Positions 57,789 through 64,000 of a stretch of DNA of 64,000 bases are shown here, one piece after another (within the stretch, counting starts at the first letter, position 1; each line of letters opens with the position of its first letter). The position numbers and the translations under genes are program-made. This stretch comes from Asaia sp003994335 (GTDB lineage Bacteria > Pseudomonadota > Alphaproteobacteria > Acetobacterales > Acetobacteraceae), in contig NZ_JBBCOR010000003.1 in NCBI RefSeq assembly GCF_037151175.1, positions 341,859 to 405,858 of the forward strand, in the 5' to 3' direction. A model generated the notes under the pieces. That model did no database searches and was not told the DNA's origin. It was given only the letters and a program-made list of their open reading frames with translations.

Positions 57789-59400
57789 CGTCCTCTTGGA
57801 ACGCCTGCACGGGCTCTGTGCGCTCCCCTTCGATCAGCCTGCCTGTTGCATCATCGAACGTGAGAGGGAATGTCATTCCGTTGGCGCGCCCGGTTTCACG
57901 GTCCTTAAGGCACCTTAGGGTGCTCTGGCGGCGCTCCTCTGGATCATCCGCCTGCGTGTTTCGCTCAAGGCCCCAGAGCATGTGCGCCCAGAACATAATG
58001 GCGCGCGCGCCCTTGAAGTGCTGACCTTTAACGCGCCCGCCTTCCTCATGCGGCGGGCCGTCCTTTGGCGTAGCGAGATGGGAGATAAAGTGGAAAACGA
58101 AATTGAGGGTCTTGGCCATTGTGGCCATTTCCTCAAGCACCGCCTCAAGTTCCCGGCGCTCGTCATCCATATGGGCCGTGAGGGCCGTGAGGTGATCAAG
58201 GTAGATGCTCTCACAGCCAAGGTGCTGCACCATATACTTGATACGGCCCCGGATAACGTCCCACGTAGTCGCGCCGAAGCTGTCATAGAGATAGAGGCGG
58301 TCTTCCTGAGCAACCTCATCAAGAGAAGCTGCAAGCTCATCCTGCGTCCAGCTTCCGTCTGGAATATGAAACCGCTTCCCCGCAAACTTACCCGCCAGCC
58401 GCTTTCCAGTCTGCTCGATAGGCTGCTCAAGGAATAGGATACCGACCTTCAGACCAAGCTGCGTTATGTCAGTCTCGACCATCTGCGTTATTAAGTCGGT
58501 CTTACCAACGCCTGATCCAGCTCCGATACCAATAAGCTGGCCCTTCCGCCGCCCATAGGTGGCTGCTGTGACACTTGGGAATAGGTAGGGGATACCCACC
58601 TCCACTGGAGCAAGGATTTTGTCCCTCACATCCGCAAGCGTTACAATACCGTCTGGTCGGTAGGTCCGGGCATTGTAGATTGCCGTGGTAAGCGCCTTCA
58701 CGTCGCCGTGGGTGAGCATCTCATTGGCGTCTTTGCGGGGCAGCTCAGCAATCTTGCATCGCCCAGGAGTGAACAACTGAGCACACTCCGCAGCCGCCTT
58801 CCGCCCCGGCTCGTCCATGTCGAACATGAGGACGACTTCTTCGTACCCTTCAAGCCACGCTATCTGCGCTGAAAGGGCCTTTGAGGCACCCTGAGCGCCG
58901 TTTGGAAGGGACACTACAGGCCATGAAAGGCCCGTTACCTGGGCCACTGAAAGGGCATCAATCTCGCCCTCAGTGACCACCACCCGCTTTCCCTTACTCG
59001 GCCAGACGTGCTGGGCAAACAGGGGAGCATCCTTCATCCCGATAGCTGAGAACGCTTTATCCTTGCCGCGTATCTTCTGCCCGACCAGATGGCCATCAGC
59101 GTCTCGGTAGTCTGCGATCTGCACGGTGCTTCCGTGCTTGTCTGTGCCGACCCTATAGCCCATCTTGCGGCAGGTCTCAGCGGTGATGCCGCGCTTTGTG
59201 AGCGGTTGGTAATCGCCTTCAATGAAGGCTGCGGTCGATGACGTGCGCGCCTCCTGCTTTTTTGTTGGTGTCTGGTCTGATGGCCCCGTGTGGTGCCCGC
59301 AACTGAAGCAGTGAATGTGCCCGTCTGTGTAGAGAGCGGCTGCATCGCGGGAACCGCAGGCTGAGCAGGGACCTTTGCTCAGGTAGTCAGATGCTTCCAT
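57772..59400 (-). CDS. T7-like bifunctional primase-helicase
   Basis: The 542-residue protein lays primers and unwinds DNA at the fork. It has an N-terminal zinc ribbon (CSACGSRDAAALYTDG followed by HCFSCG), a TOPRIM domain (VTEGEIDALSV and MFDMDEPGRKAA), and a RecA-like helicase domain. The helicase domain has Walker A IGAGSGVGKTDLI, Walker B SIYLDHLTALT and FISHLATPKDG. The acidic C terminus (QEDDDAPF) ends with Phe, as in T7 gp4. The combination identifies it. Confidence 0.95.
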   Translation of the reverse strand: MEASDYLSKGPCSACGSRDAAALYTDGHIHCFSCGHHTGPSDQTPTKKQEARTSSTAAFIEGDYQPLTKRGITAETCRKMGYRVGTDKHGSTVQIADYRDADGHLVGQKIRGKDKAFSAIGMKDAPLFAQHVWPSKGKRVVVTEGEIDALSVAQVTGLSWPVVSLPNGAQGASKALSAQIAWLEGYEEVVLMFDMDEPGRKAAAECAQLFTPGRCKIAELPRKDANEMLTHGDVKALTTAIYNARTYRPDGIVTLADVRDKILAPVEVGIPYLFPSVTAATYGRRKGQLIGIGAGSGVGKTDLITQMVETDITQLGLKVGILFLEQPIEQTGKRLAGKFAGKRFHIPDGSWTQDELAASLDEVAQEDRLYLYDSFGATTWDVIRGRIKYMVQHLGCESIYLDHLTALTAHMDDERRELEAVLEEMATMAKTLNFVFHFISHLATPKDGPPHEEGGRVKGQHFKGARAIMFWAHMLWGLERNTQADDPEERRQSTLRCLKDRETGRANGMTFPLTFDDATGRLIEGERTEPVQAFQEDDDAPF

Positions 59401-59605
59401 GCACCGCAGGAAGGCATAAAAGCCTGCGAATACAGGCTGAAATCAAAGCGGCTTCGGGGTGCGTCAGCCACGCGGTCTCATAGAGGCTCCCCCGTCCGAC
59501 CATTGCAGCCGGGACAGGGATTAGGCCCTCAGCCCACTTAGCAAGATCAGACTTGCGCCGCTCAGCCTCAGCCATATCTTCATGGCTCTCAGCTTTGGAG
59601 GTCAT
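59387..59605 (-). CDS. Small early protein
   Basis: The 72-residue product starts MTSKAESHEDMAEAERRKS with a GGAGG sequence close to the ATG, and its end overlaps the primase start by 14 bases. It is helical and charged at the N terminus and has a hydrophobic C-terminal half. No family is recognised. Confidence 0.55.
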   Translation of the reverse strand: MTSKAESHEDMAEAERRKSDLAKWAEGLIPVPAAMVGRGSLYETAWLTHPEAALISACIRRLLCLPAVHGSI

Positions 59606-59807
59606 GTGCCTCCGATCCGACAACGTCGCCGGTCTTAGTGTATGAGACCTTGATTCCCAAGCCCCGCTGAGAGGCCACTGTCACGCCCTTTCCGCTGGCC
59701 GGTAGGGTCTCAATGTGAATGTTCCCCGGAAAGCGCAGCTTGAGGGCCGTGACAAGCTCCTGAAGGGTCACATCGGCAGTCATGTGAATGTCGCGCTGAG
59801 TTTTCAT
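59589..59807 (-). CDS. Small early protein
   Basis: The 72-residue product (MKTQRDIHMTADVTLQEL) has a beta-rich core (VTALKLRFPGNIHIETL and GVTVASQRGLGIKVSY). No family is recognised. Its start follows the stop of the tiny gene to its right by four bases. An in-frame ATG eight codons in is an alternative. Confidence 0.55.
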   Translation of the reverse strand: MKTQRDIHMTADVTLQELVTALKLRFPGNIHIETLPASGKGVTVASQRGLGIKVSYTKTGDVVGSEAHDLQS

Positions 59808-59811
59808 AGGC

Positions 59812-59925
59812 TCACCACACCACAAATCGTGGCGCAGGCCGCTGAGCGGTACTCGGAACGGAATGGCTCGAACCCCCACGGCGGAGCGTCGAGGGGACGT
59901 AGACAACGGGTTTCTTGTCAGACAC
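59812..59925 (-). CDS. 37-residue early protein
   Basis: A GTG start with an AGGAG site seven bases upstream and tight packing between neighbours support a very small gene encoding a basic, Ser/Pro-rich product (MSDKKPVVYVPSTLRRGG). No family is recognised. Confidence 0.45.
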   Translation of the reverse strand: MSDKKPVVYVPSTLRRGGSSHSVPSTAQRPAPRFVVW

Positions 59926-60145
59926 GCGGAAGCTCCTGTGCAAAGGCTGTGAGGGTGGCGGCAAGAATGTTCGCCTGTTCGTAAGAGAGATTCAGGAAGT
60001 CGTCGTCCTGCTCGACAATGATGCAGGCTGGCATTCCGTCCTCCTCAGGGGCGACGGACACTCGGATATTGTCCTGTTCGTTATCATCAACGATGGTAGA
60101 GTCTGAGGGCTGGCCCGGTATTGAGTTACGCTCGATCGCTGTCAC
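59918..60145 (-). CDS. Small early protein
   Basis: The 75-residue product starts at GTG with GGAGAAG upstream. It is acidic (EQDNIRVSVAPEEDGMPA) with a helical end (LSYEQANILAATLTAFAQ). It overlaps the HTH gene's end by 20 bases. No family is recognised. Confidence 0.55.
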   Translation of the reverse strand: MTAIERNSIPGQPSDSTIVDDNEQDNIRVSVAPEEDGMPACIIVEQDDDFLNLSYEQANILAATLTAFAQELPRV

Positions 60146-60347
60146 TTGGCTTCTCCAGATAATACCGGACGTACCGCTGGCCCGTAGGGTCCTTGCGGGG
60201 TTCCTTGCGAATGCCATGCCCAGCCTCTTTGAGGTCCAGGATACGGCGCGGAAGATGGCGGATGCGGTAGACCGCTGCGGCCTCGACGGCAGAGATCGAG
60301 CCGTGGTGCTGAAGGTGGTCCAGCACGAGTTTTGCTTGAGGTGTCAT
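60126..60347 (-). CDS. Helix-turn-helix (winged) phage protein
   Basis: The 73-residue product is a small winged-helix protein (MTPQAKLVLDHLQHHGSI followed by SAVEAAAVYRIRHLPRRILD), like HTH_39 proteins often encoded by phages near replication genes. The ATG at 60347 has an AAGGAG site. Likely a transcription regulator of early genes. Confidence 0.75.
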   Translation of the reverse strand: MTPQAKLVLDHLQHHGSISAVEAAAVYRIRHLPRRILDLKEAGHGIRKEPRKDPTGQRYVRYYLEKPSDSDRA

Positions 60348-60764
60348 GGGCTCCTTGAAGGTGCCCCTAGGGGACAGATGCGGACGAGACTGACGCATCG
60401 TAATGAGAGACGTATGTAGCGCAGTCTGCCGGTATGGTAGCCAGCAGGGGGCAGCGTCTCGCTCACCTATCCATCGGTGTTTGATTTGAAATTGCCGTGT
60501 CGCAAGGCACGATCTCTTGGGCATTCAGGCGCGCCATAGCTGGCCCGGTTGCTTAGTTACCCCTATGCGTGAGACGCATCTTGGTGCGTGAGGGAGCTGT
60601 TCTCACCTTCAATTTCGGCGGCTCTGCCTGACGTGGACCGACCTTCGGCGGAGCCCAATTCCCAGATACTGCTGGGCCAGCACACATCTGCCCTCTAAGG
60701 GCACCCTAAACAAACTTGAAAGTATCCCGCCAAGGCAGCCGAAGCTGCCCTGACAGGAATTCAC
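60348..60764. other. Noncoding region in early module
   Basis: About 420 bases without a supported gene. It contains ATGCGT-GAG-ACGCAT (near 60,564) with repeated GCGTGAG and a GGCAGC-cgaa-GCTGCC hairpin (about 60,733-60,748), which on the minus strand shows a TTCG tetraloop. A leader and promoter for the leftward genes starting at 60347 should lie here, but I cannot assign boxes. Confidence 0.45.
60733..60748 (-). terminator. TTCG-tetraloop hairpin after the 60765 gene
   Basis: GGCAGC and GCTGCC form a six-base-pair stem that closes a stable TTCG loop on the minus strand, about 16 bases after the gene's stop. No T-run follows, so it is terminator-like only. Confidence 0.5.
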
Positions 60765-60956
60765 TCATTTCATCATCGGCTCAAAGCGCGCCCTGCGGCT
60801 GCCGCCCGCGCAGCCCAAAAGGACCAGCAGAAAGAACAGCAGCCAAGCACCTGGAATGACCAGCATGGGGAACAGGACAAGTGCCCATCCCCAGGCGACG
60901 ATGCCGGACAGTTTGAGGCCGATGAAAAGGAGTGTGAGAGCGAGGAGAAAGGGCAT
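60765..60956 (-). CDS. Small membrane protein (Tmemb_185A-like)
   Basis: The 63-residue product has two membrane helices (LLALTLLFIGLKLSGIVAWG and ALVLFPMLVIPGAWLLFFLL) and a basic tail. The FIGLKLSGIVAWGWALVL pattern resembles the transmembrane fragile-X-F family found in many T7-like phages. Function unknown. The ATG at 60956 is preferred; a longer frame starts 16 codons upstream. Confidence 0.7.
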   Translation of the reverse strand: MPFLLALTLLFIGLKLSGIVAWGWALVLFPMLVIPGAWLLFFLLVLLGCAGGSRRARFEPMMK

Positions 60957-60958
60957 TT

Positions 60959-61408
60959 TCAGGTGCCGATAGGGGTGCACCAGCTCGCTTGGCGGTACGT
61001 CCAATCGTCCTTCCCCATAAAGTTGAGTCTGATGTCCCCCTCTGAGTCTACCTCGGGGCGAATGACAATCGCCGGAAGGTCGTCATCCTCAACCTTCACC
61101 CACTGGCCCCAGAAGAACTTCGGCGCAGAGACCGGTTCGGGGGTTTTGATGGTGTCCTCAGGGACGTAGACAGTGCCGTTGATGGTCACTGCGGGGACCT
61201 GAGGGGCCTCTGCGCTCTCAATATCGGAGGCATTGAAGTTCCACCAATCCGTCTTGTCTATGTTCCACAGAATCACCCTATCACCATCGGAAGGAATGCC
61301 GCGAACCTCCACAACATGACCTACCATGGCGCGGGTAGGTCCTACGGGGCTGTAAGTGCTTGCTTTCACGAGCACCTTCATACCCTCTTTCACATCTTCT
61401 ATACGCAT
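60959..61408 (-). CDS. Protein with KOW/SH3-like barrels
   Basis: The 149-residue product starts MRIEDVKEGMKVLVKAS and has a second barrel-like segment with WGQWVKVEDDDLPAIVI and LNFMGKDDWTYRQASW. It looks like two small beta-barrels that could bind nucleic acid or protein. No family is assigned. It is immediately upstream of the small membrane protein gene. Confidence 0.6.
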   Translation of the reverse strand: MRIEDVKEGMKVLVKASTYSPVGPTRAMVGHVVEVRGIPSDGDRVILWNIDKTDWWNFNASDIESAEAPQVPAVTINGTVYVPEDTIKTPEPVSAPKFFWGQWVKVEDDDLPAIVIRPEVDSEGDIRLNFMGKDDWTYRQASWCTPIGT

Positions 61409-61475
61409 ACTTATAGCCTCCGCTCAGCGATCCGCTGGCACAGTTGATTGAATGAAATTTAGGATTGGGGTTGGG

Positions 61476-61931
61476 TTAGTTCAGAACGCCGAGGATCACG
61501 CGGACCCCCGCAGGTTCCCCTGAACGAGCCCAGCGTTTGTGCGCGGAAATGCTCACCAGATTGTCGTCATCTTCGTAGACCTTCGCCTGTGTGAGGGCAT
61601 CCTGAACGCCCTTCACGAGGTTATCCACGTCGCCCCCAGGACGGCGGCGCTTGGTTGCCTTTGGCTTGGTGACGATGACCTCCATGAGGCCGTATAGGTC
61701 GCCTTTAAGGGGCGTTTCAGGGCGCTGTTTCGAGACCTGCTCAATGCAGGCCTGAAGAAATTCCCCGTAAAGTTTTCCCTTGTAGACATAGGCTCGACCG
61801 CCCCGAACGGCAGCCCGAAGGCTCTCCGGTCGAGGTTCAGCTTCAATGGTGACTGTGTGGGTCTGCGAGGTGTTCTCTGCGATCCAGTCAAAGGCCTGCT
61901 GGATGATGCCAGCCTGACGGGTCTCAGAAAT
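61476..61931 (-). CDS. RusA-family Holliday junction resolvase, start uncertain
   Basis: The resolvase core is clear: PKATKRRRPGGDVDNLVKGV, then QDALTQAKVYEDDDNLVSIS with the RusA Asp cluster, and a C-terminal RVILG strand. The frame has no ATG, GTG or TTG close to the SSB stop; the nearest canonical start (ATG 62048) lies 125 bases inside the SSB gene. ATT at 61931, eight bases after GGGGGA, gives 151 residues and a short overlap. If the ATG is used, the product has a basic 39-residue extension. Confidence 0.72.
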   Translation of the reverse strand: MSETRQAGIIQQAFDWIAENTSQTHTVTIEAEPRPESLRAAVRGGRAYVYKGKLYGEFLQACIEQVSKQRPETPLKGDLYGLMEVIVTKPKATKRRRPGGDVDNLVKGVQDALTQAKVYEDDDNLVSISAHKRWARSGEPAGVRVILGVLN

Positions 61932-62625
61932 CGTCGTTGTCCCCCGCCGAAGCGCCTGTGTCGTCAGAGCCGCTCCAGCCCGTATCCTCGGCCTCGTCTG
62001 AGCCCTCGTAGCCTTCTTCCTTGCCGAAGCCGTATCCACCGGCATCACGAGCGCCGCCCGAGGACAGTTCGATGATCTGAACAGCTTCCAGAGCCAGTGT
62101 CAGACCGCCTGCACCCGTGCCGGGAAGGAAGTAGCCGAACTGGCCCGTCTTGAAGTCCTTCTTGACCTCGAAGGACACCTTCGCGACCGTTCCGCCCCAG
62201 GCGTCAGGAACCGGGTCGAGCTTCTTGCCCTTGGCGTCGAACACAGGGAGCTTGGAAGTCCACTTCGTGCCATCCTTGCGTTCGCCCGAGGCCTTCATCT
62301 TGAAGTTGAACTTGATCTCGCCGGTCGGCTCCTCAGTGTCCTTGTCATACACCTCGGAATAGAGCGGGTTCATATTGACCTCGCCTAGACGCTTCTGGCT
62401 TCCCTTGGGAAGTGCGTCAAACTGCTCCTGAGCAAAGGCTTCAGCCTGCTTGTAGAATGGCTCCAGCTTGGCCAGGAACGCCTGCGTGTCTGCATCGTCT
62501 ATCCGCAGGATCAGCGGAGCCTCGAAAGCGCCCTCAGGTTTGAACTTGGTGTTCGGGACGCGGAGTGAGGGGAATTGCAGGGTGCCCTTAGGGGACGTGA
62601 GAATTTTCTTAGGGGCTTTCGCCAT
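61924..62625 (-). CDS. Single-stranded DNA-binding protein (T7 gp2.5-like)
   Basis: The 233-residue protein has a beta-barrel binding domain (RVPNTKFKPEGAFEAPLIL to about residue 190, with GEIKFNFKMKASGERKDG) and a strongly acidic tail ending DNDDF. An acidic C terminus with terminal Phe is the docking signal for polymerase and primase-helicase in T7 gp2.5. It lies at the head of the replication unit. Confidence 0.88.
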   Translation of the reverse strand: MAKAPKKILTSPKGTLQFPSLRVPNTKFKPEGAFEAPLILRIDDADTQAFLAKLEPFYKQAEAFAQEQFDALPKGSQKRLGEVNMNPLYSEVYDKDTEEPTGEIKFNFKMKASGERKDGTKWTSKLPVFDAKGKKLDPVPDAWGGTVAKVSFEVKKDFKTGQFGYFLPGTGAGGLTLALEAVQIIELSSGGARDAGGYGFGKEEGYEGSDEAEDTGWSGSDDTGASAGDNDDF

Positions 62626-62700
62626 GTCTGTATCTGTCCGAAATAAGAATTGAGAGTTCAGTCCCGATCCGTCCGAACGGGGTTTGATGATTGTGCGCGC

Positions 62701-62901
62701 CTAGCTCAAACGCTTACTCAGATGACAAGGCGCTGCCGGTGTCGTGGTTACGAGGATGATGTGGTGGCCCTGCGTCTGCACGGCTTCGACCAAGCGGAGG
62801 AACACGTCCTCCAAGCGATCAGGGTCTCCCTGAAAGTCCGGCCAAACGGCCCTCATGCCCGCTGAGAGGACCTTTGCCTTCTCCCTTGGGGTGTTCTTCA
62901 T
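62701..62901 (-). CDS. Small early protein
   Basis: The 66-residue helical product (MKNTPREKAKVLSAGMRAV, then DPDRLEDVFLRLVEAV) starts at an ATG overlapping the stop of the gene to its right (ATGA). No family is recognised. Confidence 0.6.
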   Translation of the reverse strand: MKNTPREKAKVLSAGMRAVWPDFQGDPDRLEDVFLRLVEAVQTQGHHIILVTTTPAAPCHLSKRLS

Positions 62902-63053
62902 GCGGCGCGGTCGAGGCGATTACGGATACGAAAGGCGCCGTCAGCGTCCTTGCCGTGGGTCTTGATAAATTCCCGCTTGAGGATCTGCTGGGGAAGTGAG
63001 GTCCACAGCGGGGACATGTGCTTCTGGCGACGTGAAGGTGCTTGGAAGTTCAT
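62898..63053 (-). CDS. 51-residue basic early protein, first gene of the replication unit
   Basis: A short frame from ATG 63053 encodes a basic product (MNFQAPSRRQKHMSPLWT; later FRIRNRLDRAA) and overlaps the next gene by ATGA. Both repeated phage motifs lie 35-65 bases upstream, supporting a promoter here and a real first gene. Confidence 0.55.
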   Translation of the reverse strand: MNFQAPSRRQKHMSPLWTSLPQQILKREFIKTHGKDADGAFRIRNRLDRAA

Positions 63054-63087
63054 TGGGCAGTCCTTGAATGTTGATCCAGCGGCTACT

Positions 63088-63119
63088 GTTCTATTACGTA
63101 AGTTAAATTGTCACGTTAG
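63088..63119 (-). promoter_or_regulatory. Both repeated motifs upstream of the replication unit
   Basis: Repeat copy D (63088-63112, core TTACGTAATAGAAC on the minus strand) directly abuts the GTCACGTTAG motif (63110-63119, followed by AGGTTTATTGG). This is the only place where both lie side by side, just upstream of the long leftward replication transcript. Confidence 0.65.
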
Positions 63120-63156
63120 AGGTTTATTGGTTGCAGGTGCGCAAAGGAGACAAGCC

Positions 63157-63279
63157 ATGGGGACCGATATGATGCGCTTAGGCGCCGCAGCGGTCGCTGC
63201 GGGCAGGCCCTACAGCAGCGTGACGAATTGCAGTGCTTTAGGGCCTAGCTTTGCCCCCTGCACGACGAGCGGGTATTAG
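63157..63279 (+). CDS. Possible 40-residue rightward gene
   Basis: An ATG with a GGAGA site seven bases upstream opens a short frame (MGTDMMRLGAAAVAAGRP). It runs against the flanking leftward genes and overlaps the end of the next gene by four bases. Weakly supported. Confidence 0.3.
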   Translation: MGTDMMRLGAAAVAAGRPYSSVTNCSALGPSFAPCTTSGY

Positions 63280-63812
63280 ACTCCCTCGCGGATGGCTGCG
63301 GCCCAACATTTGGCGTAGCGTTCACCCCAATGAGCGCCATGTTCATCAGCTCGGATTGCGCTTGCATCAAGCATTTTCGCGCACCGCTCCCGCTCCGCTG
63401 CTACGGCCTCGGATATCCGGCGATCGACCTCCCCCTCCAACTCCTTCACCCGAACCTCAAGCGCGGCGACGTTGGCGGGGCGGGTGTAGATAGGCCGAAC
63501 TATAGAACCGTTTCTAATGTACCATTCAGGCGACCCTTTTAGTATGGGATGCCAATCGCCATATGCGTTTTGATATTGCCATCCAACAGGCTCCGCCCCC
63601 TCCGCATCCTCCGCATCCTTCCGGCGCTGCTCTGCCGCGCCTCTGGCCTCGGCTTCGAGAACGTGAGAGGAAGCCCTCGCCATTATTTCTTCTCGGTAGG
63701 ATTGGTTGAGTAGGTGGAAAATCTTTTCCGGGCCGATCGCCCTTGCCAAAGCATCGGTCTGCGCCTCCCGCGTCCGAAACTCCGCGCTCTCCGGCTTCTG
63801 TTCGTTGGTCAT
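63276..63812 (-). CDS. Early protein with C-terminal coiled coil
   Basis: The 178-residue product has an N-terminal helical part, a middle GWQYQNAYGDWHPILKGS region and a coiled-coil C terminus (ALEVRVKELEGEVDRRISEA). No family is recognised. Its ATG overlaps the stop of the gene to its right (ATGA). Confidence 0.6.
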   Translation of the reverse strand: MTNEQKPESAEFRTREAQTDALARAIGPEKIFHLLNQSYREEIMARASSHVLEAEARGAAEQRRKDAEDAEGAEPVGWQYQNAYGDWHPILKGSPEWYIRNGSIVRPIYTRPANVAALEVRVKELEGEVDRRISEAVAAERERCAKMLDASAIRADEHGAHWGERYAKCWAAAIREGV

Positions 63813-64000
63813 GCGCCTTCTCCAATAGCCCGCTTGTGCTCAGCCTCAGACATTTCGATCAGGATATTGTTCTGGGCGTCCCTTGCGGCGGCCCATGCGG
63901 CGTCCCTTGCGGCGGCCCTTGCGGCGGCCCTTGCGGCGGCCCCTGCGGCGGCCCATGCGGCGTCCCTTGCGGCGGCCCCTGCGGCGGCCCATGCGGCGGC
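63809..64000 (-). CDS. Ala-rich tetrapeptide-repeat protein, N terminus outside window
   Basis: The frame runs out of the window. The visible part consists of about ten tetrapeptide units (AAAR, DAAW, AAAG types) followed by QNNILIEMSEAEHKRAIGEGA. The stop overlaps the next start. The repeats should form a long helix. Function unknown. Confidence 0.6.
   Translation of the reverse strand, partial: AAAWAAAGAAARDAAWAAAGAAARAAARAAARDAAWAAARDAQNNILIEMSEAEHKRAIGEGA
63876..64000. repeat. 12-base tandem repeat in a coding frame
   Basis: Units such as GCGGCGGCCCTT, GCGGCGTCCCTT and GCGGCGGCCCAT follow one another to the window edge. The array keeps frame and may continue beyond it. Confidence 0.85.

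Noticed and set aside
60348..60524. Extended N terminus of the HTH protein
   Set aside because: The extension is not HTH-like, and the ATG at 60347 has a strong AAGGAG site.

Overview
The window looks like a chromosomal segment of an acetic acid bacterium or close relative (Alphaproteobacteria, Acetobacteraceae), carrying most of a temperate, T7-like prophage. The host call is inference. It rests on a CtrA-type regulator, the compact order secA-yebC-ruvCAB-ybgC-tolQRAB-pal-cpoB-tilS-ftsH-glmM-thiD, a TolB with a twin-arginine-like leader, and high GC. I cannot resolve the genus.

Host part (1-23,914). A CtrA-like regulator (196-945) opens the window and has Glu instead of Asp at the phosphoacceptor position. 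From 937 to 18,297 everything reads leftward: secA, yebC, ruvC-ruvA-ruvB, the Tol-Pal envelope system (ybgC, tolQ, tolR, tolA, tolB, pal, cpoB), tilS, ftsH, glmM and thiD, interrupted by intrinsic terminators after pal and ftsH and a hairpin after tolB. Rightward follow a periplasmic parvulin-type prolyl isomerase, argJ, a type II NADH dehydrogenase-like flavoprotein, a 2OG-Fe dioxygenase-like protein and an exported protein of unknown function.

Phage part (23,915 to beyond 64,000). At 23,915-23,958 lies only the 3' half of a tRNA-Gly(CCC) gene, next to a leftward tyrosine integrase. This is the left attachment junction of a prophage whose right end lies outside the window. The left arm (24-31 kb) holds the integrase, an antirepressor, a ribbon-helix-helix protein, an XRE repressor candidate, a lipoprotein and a cluster of unidentified small leftward genes. 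The rightward late region (31.4-50.9 kb) encodes a collar fibre, tail and ejection proteins, both terminase subunits, portal, scaffold, SU10-like capsid, adaptor, a Gly-rich fibre, and a lysis cassette (lipoprotein, holin candidate, lysozyme). No tape-measure protein or sheath was seen, so a podovirus-like virion is likely.

The leftward early region (51.3-64 kb) is a T7-type replication module. It has an SSB with an acidic tail, RusA-like resolvase, primase-helicase, endonuclease VII, family A DNA polymerase, nucleotidyltransferase, orphan C5 DNA methyltransferase, 5'-3' exonuclease and a DUF3310 protein. I found no phage RNA polymerase inside the window. Two repeated noncoding motifs sit in front of several leftward units and look like a phage-specific regulatory code. 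Three phage genes have no canonical start codon where one is needed; AUA or AUU starts fit best. Several small genes (37-59 codons) are added from tight packing and ribosome-binding sites.
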